DNA of 64,000 nucleotides from Nonomuraea basaltis (GTDB lineage: Bacteria; Actinomycetota; Actinomycetes; Streptosporangiales; Streptosporangiaceae). Within the stretch, counting starts at the first letter, position 1, and every line of letters starts with the position of its first letter. Shown in pieces: positions 50,092 to 57,898 of this stretch. Below the pieces are notes generated by a model. It saw only the letters and a list, made by a program, of their open reading frames with translations. It was not told the origin of the DNA and ran no database searches. The stretch lies in assembly GCF_005893125.1 (NCBI RefSeq), contig NZ_VCJS01000037.1:17105-81104 (forward strand). Direction: 5' to 3'. Position numbers and translations under genes: made by a program.

Positions 50092-50964
50092 TCAGTCCTC
50101 CTCGGTGAGGACCTGGCGTAGCGTCACGGCGAAGGCGTCCGGATCGCCCTTCATGCCGAATTCGCCGCCGAGGAAGCCGCCATGGTGGCTGGGAAAGGTC
50201 ACGGCCTTGGTGCCGAGCCGTTCGGCGACCGCCACCCCCGCGCGGTGGGCCATTTCGCCCTCCGATTCGGCTCCCACGCCGATGACGATGCGCGTCGATG
50301 CCGCGCGCAACGCGTCGAAGTCGTGCTCGTGGTGCGTACACGTCATGATGTTCTGCCCGAACAGCGGGTCGTCACGGGAGCCGTCGTCCTCCGTCGGCAT
50401 CCCGAGCTCGGCCGGATTCTGCACGGGCAGATCGGCGAAATCGTCCGGGATCGCGCCCCGCAGGCTCGTGACCGCGATGAATTTCGCCATCGCCGGGCCG
50501 AAGCCGTCGCGCTCGTAGGTGCGGCGGATGTCCACCACCGCCGCCAGCGCCTGCTCGCGGTCGGGAAGGGCCTGGGCCGCCGGCGGCTCGTGCGCCACGA
50601 GCGTACGCACCTGCTCCGGGTGCCGGGCCACCAGCACCAGCCCGTTGACGGCGCCGCCGCTGCTGGCGAAGACGTCCACCGGTCCACCGCCGAGCACGGA
50701 GATCAGCCGGTGGAGGTCGTCCGCGTGCTGCTCCGGTGTGGACTCGCCGGTGCCGCCGGTGCGCTCGCTCCGCCCGACCCCGCGCGGGTCGTAGGTCACC
50801 AGGGTCCGATCCCGGAAATGCCCGGCCAGGCTGGCGAACCCGCTGGCGTCCATCGGCGATCCGATCATCAGCAGGATCGGTGCGGTGCTCGCCTCGGCCT
50901 CTCGTACGTCGTAGCGCAGGACGGCGCCGGGAACATCGAGGGTGTGGGTCTTGGGCTCGGTCAT
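50092..50964 (-). CDS. Alpha/beta hydrolase
   Basis: 290 aa from ATG at 50964 (AAGGAG six bases upstream). Core: oxyanion region LLMIGSPMDASGF, TYDPRGVGRSERTGG, nucleophile Ser in FASSGGAVNG, His in FPSHHGGFLGGEFG near the end. Epoxide-hydrolase or esterase type; substrate unknown. Converges with the DD-peptidase gene with only 2 bp between. Confidence 0.8.
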   Translation of the reverse strand: MTEPKTHTLDVPGAVLRYDVREAEASTAPILLMIGSPMDASGFASLAGHFRDRTLVTYDPRGVGRSERTGGTGESTPEQHADDLHRLISVLGGGPVDVFASSGGAVNGLVLVARHPEQVRTLVAHEPPAAQALPDREQALAAVVDIRRTYERDGFGPAMAKFIAVTSLRGAIPDDFADLPVQNPAELGMPTEDDGSRDDPLFGQNIMTCTHHEHDFDALRAASTRIVIGVGAESEGEMAHRAGVAVAERLGTKAVTFPSHHGGFLGGEFGMKGDPDAFAVTLRQVLTEED

Positions 50965-51081
50965 CTGTCGCTCCTTCTCGTCGCTCGTCATACTGACCGA
51001 TGGGAGCGACGAAACTCATCGGCCGCGGCTCTGCGCTTTCGGCACGCCGACCCCTTGATCCCCCGCCGCGGGAGTATGACC

Positions 51082-52308
51082 ATGGTCAACGGAATCCGAG
51101 GACGGGAGACGTGCGGCGTGAGCGACCACCGCGGCGACGCTCGCAAGATCGAGCGCCCGAGCACCCAGGACACCTGCCCGGTCAGCCGGGCCGCCGACGG
51201 CACGTGGCAGGTCCGCGGCTACGCGCAGGCCCGTGCCGTGCTGCGCAGCGACGTCACCGTCCAGGCCGGGCTGGGCATCGAGACGGTGGAGAAGCTGCCC
51301 GCCAGAGTCCGGCGTCCCGTCCTCTACCGGGACGGGCCCGAGCATCGCGAGGACCGGCGGCAGACGGCGAAGTTCTTCACGCCCCGCCGCGTGGACGAGC
51401 GGTATCGCGGCCTGATGGGCGAGGTCGCCGACCGCCAGCTGGCGAAGTTGCGTGTGGCGGGCGAGGCGCAGCTGTCCGAGCTGAGCTTCGCCATGGCGAT
51501 CGAGGTGGCGAGCGCGGTCATCGGTCTCACCTCCAGCAGGCCGGGCATCCGCCTCAGGCTGGAGCGCTTCTTTCCGGAGAAGTTCGGCAAGCCGGGACTG
51601 ACCAGCGCGAGCGGGATCTACTGGCTCGTCAGACAGAACGTCAACTGGCTGCGCGTCTACCTGGCCGACGTGCGCCCGGCGATCCGCGACCACCGCCGCG
51701 ACCCGCGCGACGACCTCATCTCGCACCTGATCTCCGAGGGCTGCACGGCCGCCGAGATCCTCGGCGAGTGCCTGACCTTCGCCGCGGCCGGCATGGTCAC
51801 CACGCGTGAGTTCATGTGCGTCGCGGCCTGGCACCTGTTCACCGATGACGCGCTGCTGGAGCGCTACCGCGCGGCGGATGAGCCCGGGCGGCTGGCCGTC
51901 CTGCACGAGATCTTACGGCTCGAACCCGTGGTGGCCCGGCTGCGCCGCCGCACCACGGCGGCGCTCGACCTGCCCGGTGCCGAGGAGCCGGTCACGGTGC
52001 CGCCGGGGGCGCTGGTCGACGTGCTCGTCGACGCGGCCAACACCGATCCTCGCGCGGTGGGCGCCGAGCCGCTGTCGGTGTGCCCCGGCCGCGCCATCGA
52101 CGGGGGCGCCACGAGCGCCGCCGCGCTGTCCTTCGGCGACGGCCCGCATCGGTGCCCCGGAGCGGGGATCGCGATCCTGGAGACCGACGTCTTCCTCAGT
52201 CGCCTCTTCGCCATGGAGGGTGTACGGATGGCGGCTGCGCCCCGCGTGAGCTTCAACAACGACATCGGCGGCTACGAGATCCGCGGGCTGCGGATCAGCC
52301 TGGCGTGA
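51082..52308 (+). CDS. Cytochrome P450
   Basis: 408 aa from ATG at 51082 (GGGAG seven bases upstream); GTG 51118 is a reasonable shorter start. I-helix AAAGMVTTREF, K-helix ExxR in HEILRLEP, and heme-Cys loop FGDGPHRCPGAGIA. The substrate-recognition part is short. A haem monooxygenase needing ferredoxin and reductase from elsewhere, as none is adjacent. Confidence 0.82.
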   Translation: MVNGIRGRETCGVSDHRGDARKIERPSTQDTCPVSRAADGTWQVRGYAQARAVLRSDVTVQAGLGIETVEKLPARVRRPVLYRDGPEHREDRRQTAKFFTPRRVDERYRGLMGEVADRQLAKLRVAGEAQLSELSFAMAIEVASAVIGLTSSRPGIRLRLERFFPEKFGKPGLTSASGIYWLVRQNVNWLRVYLADVRPAIRDHRRDPRDDLISHLISEGCTAAEILGECLTFAAAGMVTTREFMCVAAWHLFTDDALLERYRAADEPGRLAVLHEILRLEPVVARLRRRTTAALDLPGAEEPVTVPPGALVDVLVDAANTDPRAVGAEPLSVCPGRAIDGGATSAAALSFGDGPHRCPGAGIAILETDVFLSRLFAMEGVRMAAAPRVSFNNDIGGYEIRGLRISLA

Positions 52309-52372
52309 CGGGCGAGAAGGCCCGGACCACACAGGACCGCCGTCCTCCAGAAGCCCATCCTGCAGCACTTCT

Positions 52373-53698
52373 TCAATCGACGCTCGCATCCTCAGGCGTC
52401 CTACGTGCCAGCGTCGCAAGCAGATCGAGCGCTGTGGCCAGCTCCTGGTGGCTGGGTGAGGAGATCGCCAGCCGAACCGCGTTGGGGGCTCGACCTGATC
52501 CGATGGCGAACGCCGCGGCGGGAGTCACCGCGATCCCACGTCGCGCAGCCGCAGCCACGAACGTCTCGGCCCGCCACGGTTCGGGCAGTTCCCACCAGCA
52601 GTGATAGGCGCGTGGGTCAGCCTGTACGGTGAAGCCGCCGAGCCGCTCCCGGACAAGAACCTGCCGATCCGCCGCATCCTGGCGTTTGGCATTCTCGATG
52701 TGTTCCGCCGTGCCATCGGTCATCCAGCGAGTCCCCACCTCCAGGGCGAAGCGAGAGCACGTCCAGGCACCCGATCTGATCGCCGTGGAGAGCCGTTCGA
52801 GAAGGACCGGCGGCACGACGGCGAATCCCAGCGTCAGCCCCGGCGTGAGGCGCTTGGAGAGACTGTCCACCACGATCGTGTTCGCCGGATGGTGCGCCGC
52901 GAGCGGTGCGGGGTCGTCACGCAGAAAGGCGTACACGGTGTCCTCTATCGCGGGCAGGTCAAGTTGCTGGAGGACGGATGCCAGGTCGGCGCGGCGCTCA
53001 GCGGACATGGTGGTGCCGAGCGGATTGTGCAATGTCGGTTGCAGATAGAGGGCGGAGAGTGGCGAAGCTCGGTGCATTTTCCGCAACGCGGAGGGGATCA
53101 GTCCTTCGGCGTCCATCGGAAGGGGGACGAGGGTGATGCCCAACCGCGCGGCTATGCCCTTCACGACCGGGTAGGTCAGCGTCTCCACACCAAGCCGGTG
53201 CCCCACAGGAACGAGAGCGGAGACCGCGGCAGCGATCGCCTGCCTGCCGTTGCCGGTGAACAGGACCTGTGACGGCTGCGGCGCCCATCCGGGACGGGTC
53301 AGCAGCGCGGCCGCGGCCCGGCGAGCCGGCGTCGTACCTGACGCGCCCACAACGGCCCCCAGGGCGTTCGCGGGCAGGTCGTTGAAGGCGCGAGCGAGCA
53401 TAGTCGACTGTCCGGGCAATGTGGGGAAGTTCAGTTCGAGATCGACCCACGCGGTGGCAGGTTCCGCCAGTGCGGGTTCCGGAGGTGTCCGGCCGGCACG
53501 GACAAACGTCCCTCGGCCCACTTCGCCGACGACGAGGCCGCGCCGGATGAGTTCCTGGTAGACCCGAGCCGCAGTGGATGTCGCGATGCGATGGCGGCGG
53601 GCGAAGTTGCGCTGAGGCAGGAGTCGGTCGCCCTCGAGCAGCTTGCCGGCACGGATGTCGGCCTCGACGGCATCGGCCAGACGTTGGTAATCGTCCAT
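52373..53698 (-). CDS. MocR-type regulator (GntR HTH fused to aminotransferase fold)
   Basis: 441 aa from ATG at 53698, apparently with little leader. N-terminal GntR HTH (LLPQRNFARRHRIATSTAARVYQELIRRG), then a fold-type-I PLP domain: QVLFTGNGRQAIAAAVSALV, YLQPTLHNPLGTTMS and the PLP Lys in TIVVDSLSKRLTPGLTLG. MocR proteins sense PLP or amino compounds and usually act on the divergent gene, here the alpha/beta hydrolase. The gap has ATTGT direct repeats at 53727 and 53737, ten bases apart. Confidence 0.85.
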   Translation of the reverse strand: MDDYQRLADAVEADIRAGKLLEGDRLLPQRNFARRHRIATSTAARVYQELIRRGLVVGEVGRGTFVRAGRTPPEPALAEPATAWVDLELNFPTLPGQSTMLARAFNDLPANALGAVVGASGTTPARRAAAALLTRPGWAPQPSQVLFTGNGRQAIAAAVSALVPVGHRLGVETLTYPVVKGIAARLGITLVPLPMDAEGLIPSALRKMHRASPLSALYLQPTLHNPLGTTMSAERRADLASVLQQLDLPAIEDTVYAFLRDDPAPLAAHHPANTIVVDSLSKRLTPGLTLGFAVVPPVLLERLSTAIRSGAWTCSRFALEVGTRWMTDGTAEHIENAKRQDAADRQVLVRERLGGFTVQADPRAYHCWWELPEPWRAETFVAAAARRGIAVTPAAAFAIGSGRAPNAVRLAISSPSHQELATALDLLATLARRTPEDASVD

Positions 53699-53815
53699 GG
53701 CACCCAGCCTATATTGCACCGAGAACATTGTCCGCTATTGTACTGATCTGTTTGGTCTCATAGCCTGGAGGCATACCAGGATTGCTCCGAGCAATCCTTT
53801 CGGCCCCAGGAGACC

Positions 53816-54637
53816 ATGATGAGCACCTTCCTCTCCAACGGGATCGCGGTGGAGTTCGATGATGTGGGTAGCGGTGACGCTCTCGTTCTCGTCCACGGCC
53901 ATCCGTTCAATCGATCGATGTGGCGTCCTCAGGTTGAGCGCTTCAGCGCATCCGGCTGGCGGATCATAGCTCCGGATCTCCGTGGCTACGGCGGCAGCAC
54001 CGTGGTGTCCGGCAAGGTCACGCTGGATGTTTTCGCCCGCGACGTGGCCGCACTGCTTGATCATCTCGGAGTGGACGAGTTGGTCATGGTCGGCTTGTCC
54101 ATGGGCGGGCAGATCGCCATGGAATTCTTCCGGCTTTTCCCCGATCGCATCCGCGGTCTGGTGCTCGCCGACACCTCTCCGCGGGCGGACAGCGTCGAAG
54201 GCAAACGACTTCGTCTCGACACGGCCGAGCGGGTCGTTCGCGAAGGCATGGCCGGCTATGCGCAAGAAACCTTGCCGCGGATGGTCGCGCCCTACAACAT
54301 CGCTCAAAGGCCTGATGTCGCGCGGCACGTTCTGGAGATGATGAACACGACTTCGGCCGAGGGAGCGGCCGCCGCGCTACGCGGCCGTGCCGAGCGCCCC
54401 GACTACGCCGATGTCCTCCGGGGCGTCGCCGTACCGACCTTGGTAGTGGTGGGGCGTGACGACGATTTCACGCCGGTCGCCGAGGCTGAATTCACGCAGA
54501 CTCTGATCCCGAACGCCACGCTCACCGTGATAGAAAACGCTGGGCACATGCCGAACCTGGAACGTCAGACCGAATTCAACGAGGCGCTCGAACGGTTCCT
54601 TGGCACCGTTCCGTCTCATTCCTCGAGTCAGCGGTGA
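53816..54637 (+). CDS. Alpha/beta hydrolase divergent from mocR
   Basis: 273 aa from ATG at 53816 (AGGAGACC). Core: LVLVHGHPFNRSMWRPQ, PDLRGYGGST, nucleophile S95 in GLSMGGQIAM, acid in VVGRDDDFTP, His in ENAGHMPNLERQ. Typical of 3-oxoadipate enol-lactonase/esterase-like hydrolases. Its stop overlaps the SDR start, so both form an operon probably controlled by the MocR protein. Confidence 0.83.
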   Translation: MMSTFLSNGIAVEFDDVGSGDALVLVHGHPFNRSMWRPQVERFSASGWRIIAPDLRGYGGSTVVSGKVTLDVFARDVAALLDHLGVDELVMVGLSMGGQIAMEFFRLFPDRIRGLVLADTSPRADSVEGKRLRLDTAERVVREGMAGYAQETLPRMVAPYNIAQRPDVARHVLEMMNTTSAEGAAAALRGRAERPDYADVLRGVAVPTLVVVGRDDDFTPVAEAEFTQTLIPNATLTVIENAGHMPNLERQTEFNEALERFLGTVPSHSSSQR

Positions 54638-55464
54638 CGGAGATGAAAACCGTCTTCGTGACCGGCGCCAGCAGTGGCTTCGGCGCCGAGATGGCCCGTG
54701 GCTTCGTCCGTCAAGGTCACCGAGTGATCGCCGCCGCCCGCAGAGAGAGCAAGCTGGCCGAACTCGCGGAGCAGCTGGGGCCGAATCTCTATCCGCTCCA
54801 GCTCGACGTACGCGACCGGATCGCCGTCGATCGAGCTGTCGCGGCCCTGCCTGCGGAATTGGCCGGCATCGACGTCCTGGTGAACAACGCCGGCCTGGCG
54901 AAGGGCATGGGCCCGGCCCACCGGGCGGACCTCGATGACTGGGAGCTCATGGTCGACACCAACTGCAACGGCCTCGTCTACTGCACCAGGGCGATCGTGC
55001 CCGGCATGGTAGCCCGCTCGCGGGGCCATGTGATCAATATCGGATCGATCGCCGGCACCTATCCATATCCTGGTGGGAACGTCTATGGCGCCACCAAGGC
55101 ATTCGTCCGGCAGTTCAGCCTCAATCTGCGCAGTGACCTGCACGGCACCGGAGTGCGAGTAACCTGCATCGAGCCTGGCATGGCCGGCGAAACAGAATTC
55201 TCGCTGGTCCGGTTCGGCGGCGACGCGCAAAAGGTGAATGCCGTCTATGCCGATTCGCAGCCATTGACTCCGGCGGACATCGCCGATTCGGTGCGCTGGG
55301 CGGCATCTCTCCCGCCTCATGTGAACATCAATGTCATCGAGCTCATGCCCACCGGCCAGAGTTTCGCGCCCCTACAGGTCTTCCGAGAGGTCACCACGGA
55401 ACCGCTGCTCCGGGCCTATCCAGGTAATGGCAGTGCCTCCCACCACGGGCCGGCGCCGACATAG
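54634..55464 (+). CDS. SDR oxidoreductase, YdfG-like
   Basis: 276 aa from GTG at 54634 (4-bp overlap); ATG 54643 is possible. TGASSGFGAEMARGFVRQGH, VLVNNAGLAKGM, IGSIAGTYPYPGGNVYGATK (Tyr-Lys pair). The end, LPPHVNINVIELMPTGQSFA, is characteristic of YdfG, an NADP-dependent 3-hydroxy-acid/serine dehydrogenase. Confidence 0.82.
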   Translation: MTEMKTVFVTGASSGFGAEMARGFVRQGHRVIAAARRESKLAELAEQLGPNLYPLQLDVRDRIAVDRAVAALPAELAGIDVLVNNAGLAKGMGPAHRADLDDWELMVDTNCNGLVYCTRAIVPGMVARSRGHVINIGSIAGTYPYPGGNVYGATKAFVRQFSLNLRSDLHGTGVRVTCIEPGMAGETEFSLVRFGGDAQKVNAVYADSQPLTPADIADSVRWAASLPPHVNINVIELMPTGQSFAPLQVFREVTTEPLLRAYPGNGSASHHGPAPT

Positions 55465-55474
55465 AGTCTGGGTC

Positions 55475-56359
55475 GTGGACACCCGGGATGAGATTCGTGA
55501 CTTCCTGACCTCCCGGCGGGCGAAGATCCCGCCCGAGCGAGCGGGGTTCGCCGGGCACGGCGGCAACCGGCGGGTCGCGGGCCTGCGCCGCGAGGAGGTC
55601 GCGCTTCTGGCCGGGATCAGCGTGGAGTATTACATCCGGCTGGAGCGGGGCAACGCCCGCGGCGTCTCCGACGGTGTGCTGGAATCGCTGGCCCGGGCGT
55701 TGCAACTGGTCGAGGCCGAACGCGGGTACCTGTTCGACCTGGTGCACGCGGCGAACGCCGACCCCCGAGCGCTCTCGCGGCGGGCGGATCAGCCGCTGCG
55801 TCCGAGTGTGCGGCGGCTGCTGGACGCGATGGTCACGGCACCGGCATACGTGTGGAACGGGCGGCTGGACGTGCTGGCCGCCAACCAGCTGGGCCGGGCG
55901 CTGTTCGCGCCGATGCTCGCCGGCTCGGTGCGACCGGCCAACCAGGCCCGGTTCATCTTCCTCGACCCACAGGCGCCGCAGTTCTTCGTCGAGTGGGAGC
56001 AGCTGGCGCATGACGCCGTCGCGATGCTGCGGACCGAGGCCGGCCGCCACCCGCACGACGAGCGACTGGCGGAGCTGATCCAGGGTCTGTCCACACGGAG
56101 CGAGACGTTCCGGACCATGTGGGCCGCGCACGACGTCCGGTGCCGCCGTACCGGGGTGAAGCGGTTCCACCATCCCGTCGTGGGGCCGCTCACGGTGACG
56201 TTCGAGTCGATGGGTCTGGTCACCGACACCGACCTGAGGATCACCGCCGGCACCGCCGAACCGGGCTCCTCGTCGGAGCATGCACTCAACCTGCTGGCCA
56301 GCTGGACAGCCACCTCCCACGACGAGGTCGACGGCGTCCGCACGGGCGACCGTTCCTGA
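55475..56359 (+). CDS. HTH regulator with MmyB-like ligand domain
   Basis: 294 aa from GTG at 55475. XRE-type HTH with the FLTSRRAKIPPERAGF lead and LRREEVALLAGISVEYYIRL recognition region, then the MmyB-like ligand-binding domain (APAYVWNGRLDVLAANQLGR, CRRTGVKRFHHPVVGPLTVT). Family members commonly regulate an adjacent short-chain dehydrogenase, and here one lies just upstream. Confidence 0.85.
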   Translation: MDTRDEIRDFLTSRRAKIPPERAGFAGHGGNRRVAGLRREEVALLAGISVEYYIRLERGNARGVSDGVLESLARALQLVEAERGYLFDLVHAANADPRALSRRADQPLRPSVRRLLDAMVTAPAYVWNGRLDVLAANQLGRALFAPMLAGSVRPANQARFIFLDPQAPQFFVEWEQLAHDAVAMLRTEAGRHPHDERLAELIQGLSTRSETFRTMWAAHDVRCRRTGVKRFHHPVVGPLTVTFESMGLVTDTDLRITAGTAEPGSSSEHALNLLASWTATSHDEVDGVRTGDRS

Positions 56360-56591
56360 GCGGCCGAGGTGCACCGCGTGCTCACCGAGAAGGTCTTCCT
56401 CACCCAGGCGGACGTCACCACCGTGGCGGCTTGGGCCGGAGCGGCGGGCCAGGAGCGCTGAGCCGGCGGACCCGTCGAACTGCTGGGCCGTTGTCGTGGC
56501 CTCGTGGGATCTCCCATACCGACCAGGGTGGCCGGTGGCCGTCAACGACGGCTCCGGTCCGCCCTGTCCCCATGGCGACCTGACGGCCCCA
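56360..56591. other. Gap with a short coding scrap
   Basis: About 230 bp. In frame after the HTH gene's stop, codons with high GC3 continue through VHRVLTEKVFLTQADVTTVA and end in GQER before TGA (56459-56461). This looks like the end of another gene joined behind the regulator, or a lost C-terminal extension. The rest has no features. Confidence 0.4.
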
Positions 56592-57044
56592 TCACGGGCG
56601 GAGGATCTCCAGTGCCCGCTCAGCGTGCGCGTTCATGTCCGTCTCGCTGCGGATCACTCCGAGGATCCTGCGGTCGGTGCCGATCACGAAGGTCATCCGT
56701 CGGGTCCGCAGCGGTCCGATCGGCAGGTGCCTGCGCACCCCGAGGCGATCGGCTATCTCCCCGGCCGGGTCGGACAGCAGGGGATAGTCGAATCCGTGCA
56801 GGTCCGAGAACTGTCGCTGCTTGGCCACCTCGTCCTCGCTGATCCCGATCCGGTGCGCGCCCAGCTTCGTGAACTCGGCGGCCAGGTCGCGGAAATGGCA
56901 TGACTCCTTGGTGCAGCCGCGCGTCATCGCGCGCGGGTAGAAGAAGAGCACGACCGGGCCCGTGGCCACGAACTCCGACAGGCTCCGCCTGATCCCGTGC
57001 TGGTCGGGCAGCTCGAAGTCCTCGACCAGATCACCCTCGTTCAT
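56592..57044 (-). CDS. bcp: Thiol peroxidase of the BCP (AhpC/TSA) type
   Basis: 150 aa from ATG at 57044, GGGAGGCGGGA upstream. Thioredoxin fold with the peroxidatic Cys in YPRAMTRGCTKESCHFRDL and a CxxxxC arrangement (C44-like and C49-like) typical of alpha-type BCP. Also ISEDEVAKQRQFSDLHGFDY and FVIGTDRRILGV. It reduces H2O2 and organic peroxides, matching the Fur-KatG pair close by. Confidence 0.87.
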   Translation of the reverse strand: MNEGDLVEDFELPDQHGIRRSLSEFVATGPVVLFFYPRAMTRGCTKESCHFRDLAAEFTKLGAHRIGISEDEVAKQRQFSDLHGFDYPLLSDPAGEIADRLGVRRHLPIGPLRTRRMTFVIGTDRRILGVIRSETDMNAHAERALEILRP

Positions 57045-57077
57045 TCCCGCCTCCCGCGCGCAGTCCGCGTGCGCCAC

Positions 57078-57364
57078 GGTAGCCCACGTAAATGCCGAGG
57101 CCCGCTACGGCCGGCCCGATGGCCGCCCAACCGGCGCGCCCGCGAGACCGCGCATCACCAGAGAACCGTCCACGAGCTTGGCGGCGGCCGGGAAAGCGGC
57201 GCAGTGGCCCGCCGCGGCACGAACCACTGGACGCAGGTCTTCGCCGCCAAGTGGTCCTGCCCGAGTGGAGGCACGCAGGCGGCCCACGCGCGGGCCGCGA
57301 CGTTCGTGATGCCCAGCCCGTACGAGGGCACGTCACGCCACAACGGGACAAGCATGACTGACAC
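57078..57364 (-). pseudogene. Decayed region with a Mug-type DNA glycosylase fragment
   Basis: On the minus strand near 57285-57360 the frame reads WRDVPSYGLGITNVAARAW, matching the PSxGLGITNLVAR active-site region of G/T-U mismatch-specific DNA glycosylases. Downstream the sense breaks up among frames (for example LRPVVRAAAGHCAAFPAAAK and IGPAVAGLGIYVGYRGARG). No complete gene is left between bcp and fur. Confidence 0.5.
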
Positions 57365-57428
57365 GGCACTAAACTTGTACTATTCGTTCTCTTGAATCGT
57401 TCGCGTTTATGAAGGTAGGTTTGGCGCC
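57365..57428. promoter_or_regulatory. Promoter/operator region of fur-katG
   Basis: AT-rich, with ATTC-N8-GAAT (TATTCGTTCTCTTGAATC) about 35 bp before the fur start. It resembles the FurA-type autoregulatory element of actinobacterial furA-katG operons, but is too degenerate to be sure. Confidence 0.45.
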
Positions 57429-57866
57429 ATGACCGCATCCCAGACCCCGACCACCGCCGAGGAACTGCGCGGTGCCGGCCTGCGGGTGACGGCCGCCCGC
57501 GTCGCACTGCTCGAGACCGTCCGGGACGGTGATCACCTCGACGTCGAGGCGATCGCCTCCGGGGTGCGTGATCGTGTCGGCCATATCTCCCTTCAAGCCG
57601 TGTACGAAGCCCTCTACGCGCTAACCGCGGCGGGACTCGTACGCCGCCTCGAGCCGGCCGGCAGCCCGGCCCGGTTCGAGGGACGCGTCGGCGACAACCA
57701 CCACCACATCGTGTGCCGGTCGTGCGGTGTCGTCGCTGACGTCGACTGCGCGGTCGGCCACGCGCCCTGCCTGACCGCGGCCGACGACCACGGCTTCTCG
57801 ATCGTCGAGGCCGAGGTCATCTACTGGGGCCTGTGCGGCGACTGTTCCACCGCCCGCAGTTCCTGA
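57429..57866 (+). CDS. furA: Fur-family peroxide regulator (FurA/CatR-like)
   Basis: 145 aa, ATG at 57429. Winged helix (LRVTAARVALLETVRDGDHL, ISLQAVYEALYALTAAGLVR), then the metal site region GDNHHHIVCRSCGVVADVDC and a second Cys pair, here only GLCGDC near the C-terminus, giving a four-Cys structural zinc site. In Streptomyces and Mycobacterium this type represses katG and its own gene and is inactivated by peroxide. katG follows 32 bp on. Confidence 0.87.
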   Translation: MTASQTPTTAEELRGAGLRVTAARVALLETVRDGDHLDVEAIASGVRDRVGHISLQAVYEALYALTAAGLVRRLEPAGSPARFEGRVGDNHHHIVCRSCGVVADVDCAVGHAPCLTAADDHGFSIVEAEVIYWGLCGDCSTARSS

Positions 57867-57898
57867 GCACCGTTATCTCCAAAGTTCGGAAGGATTCC

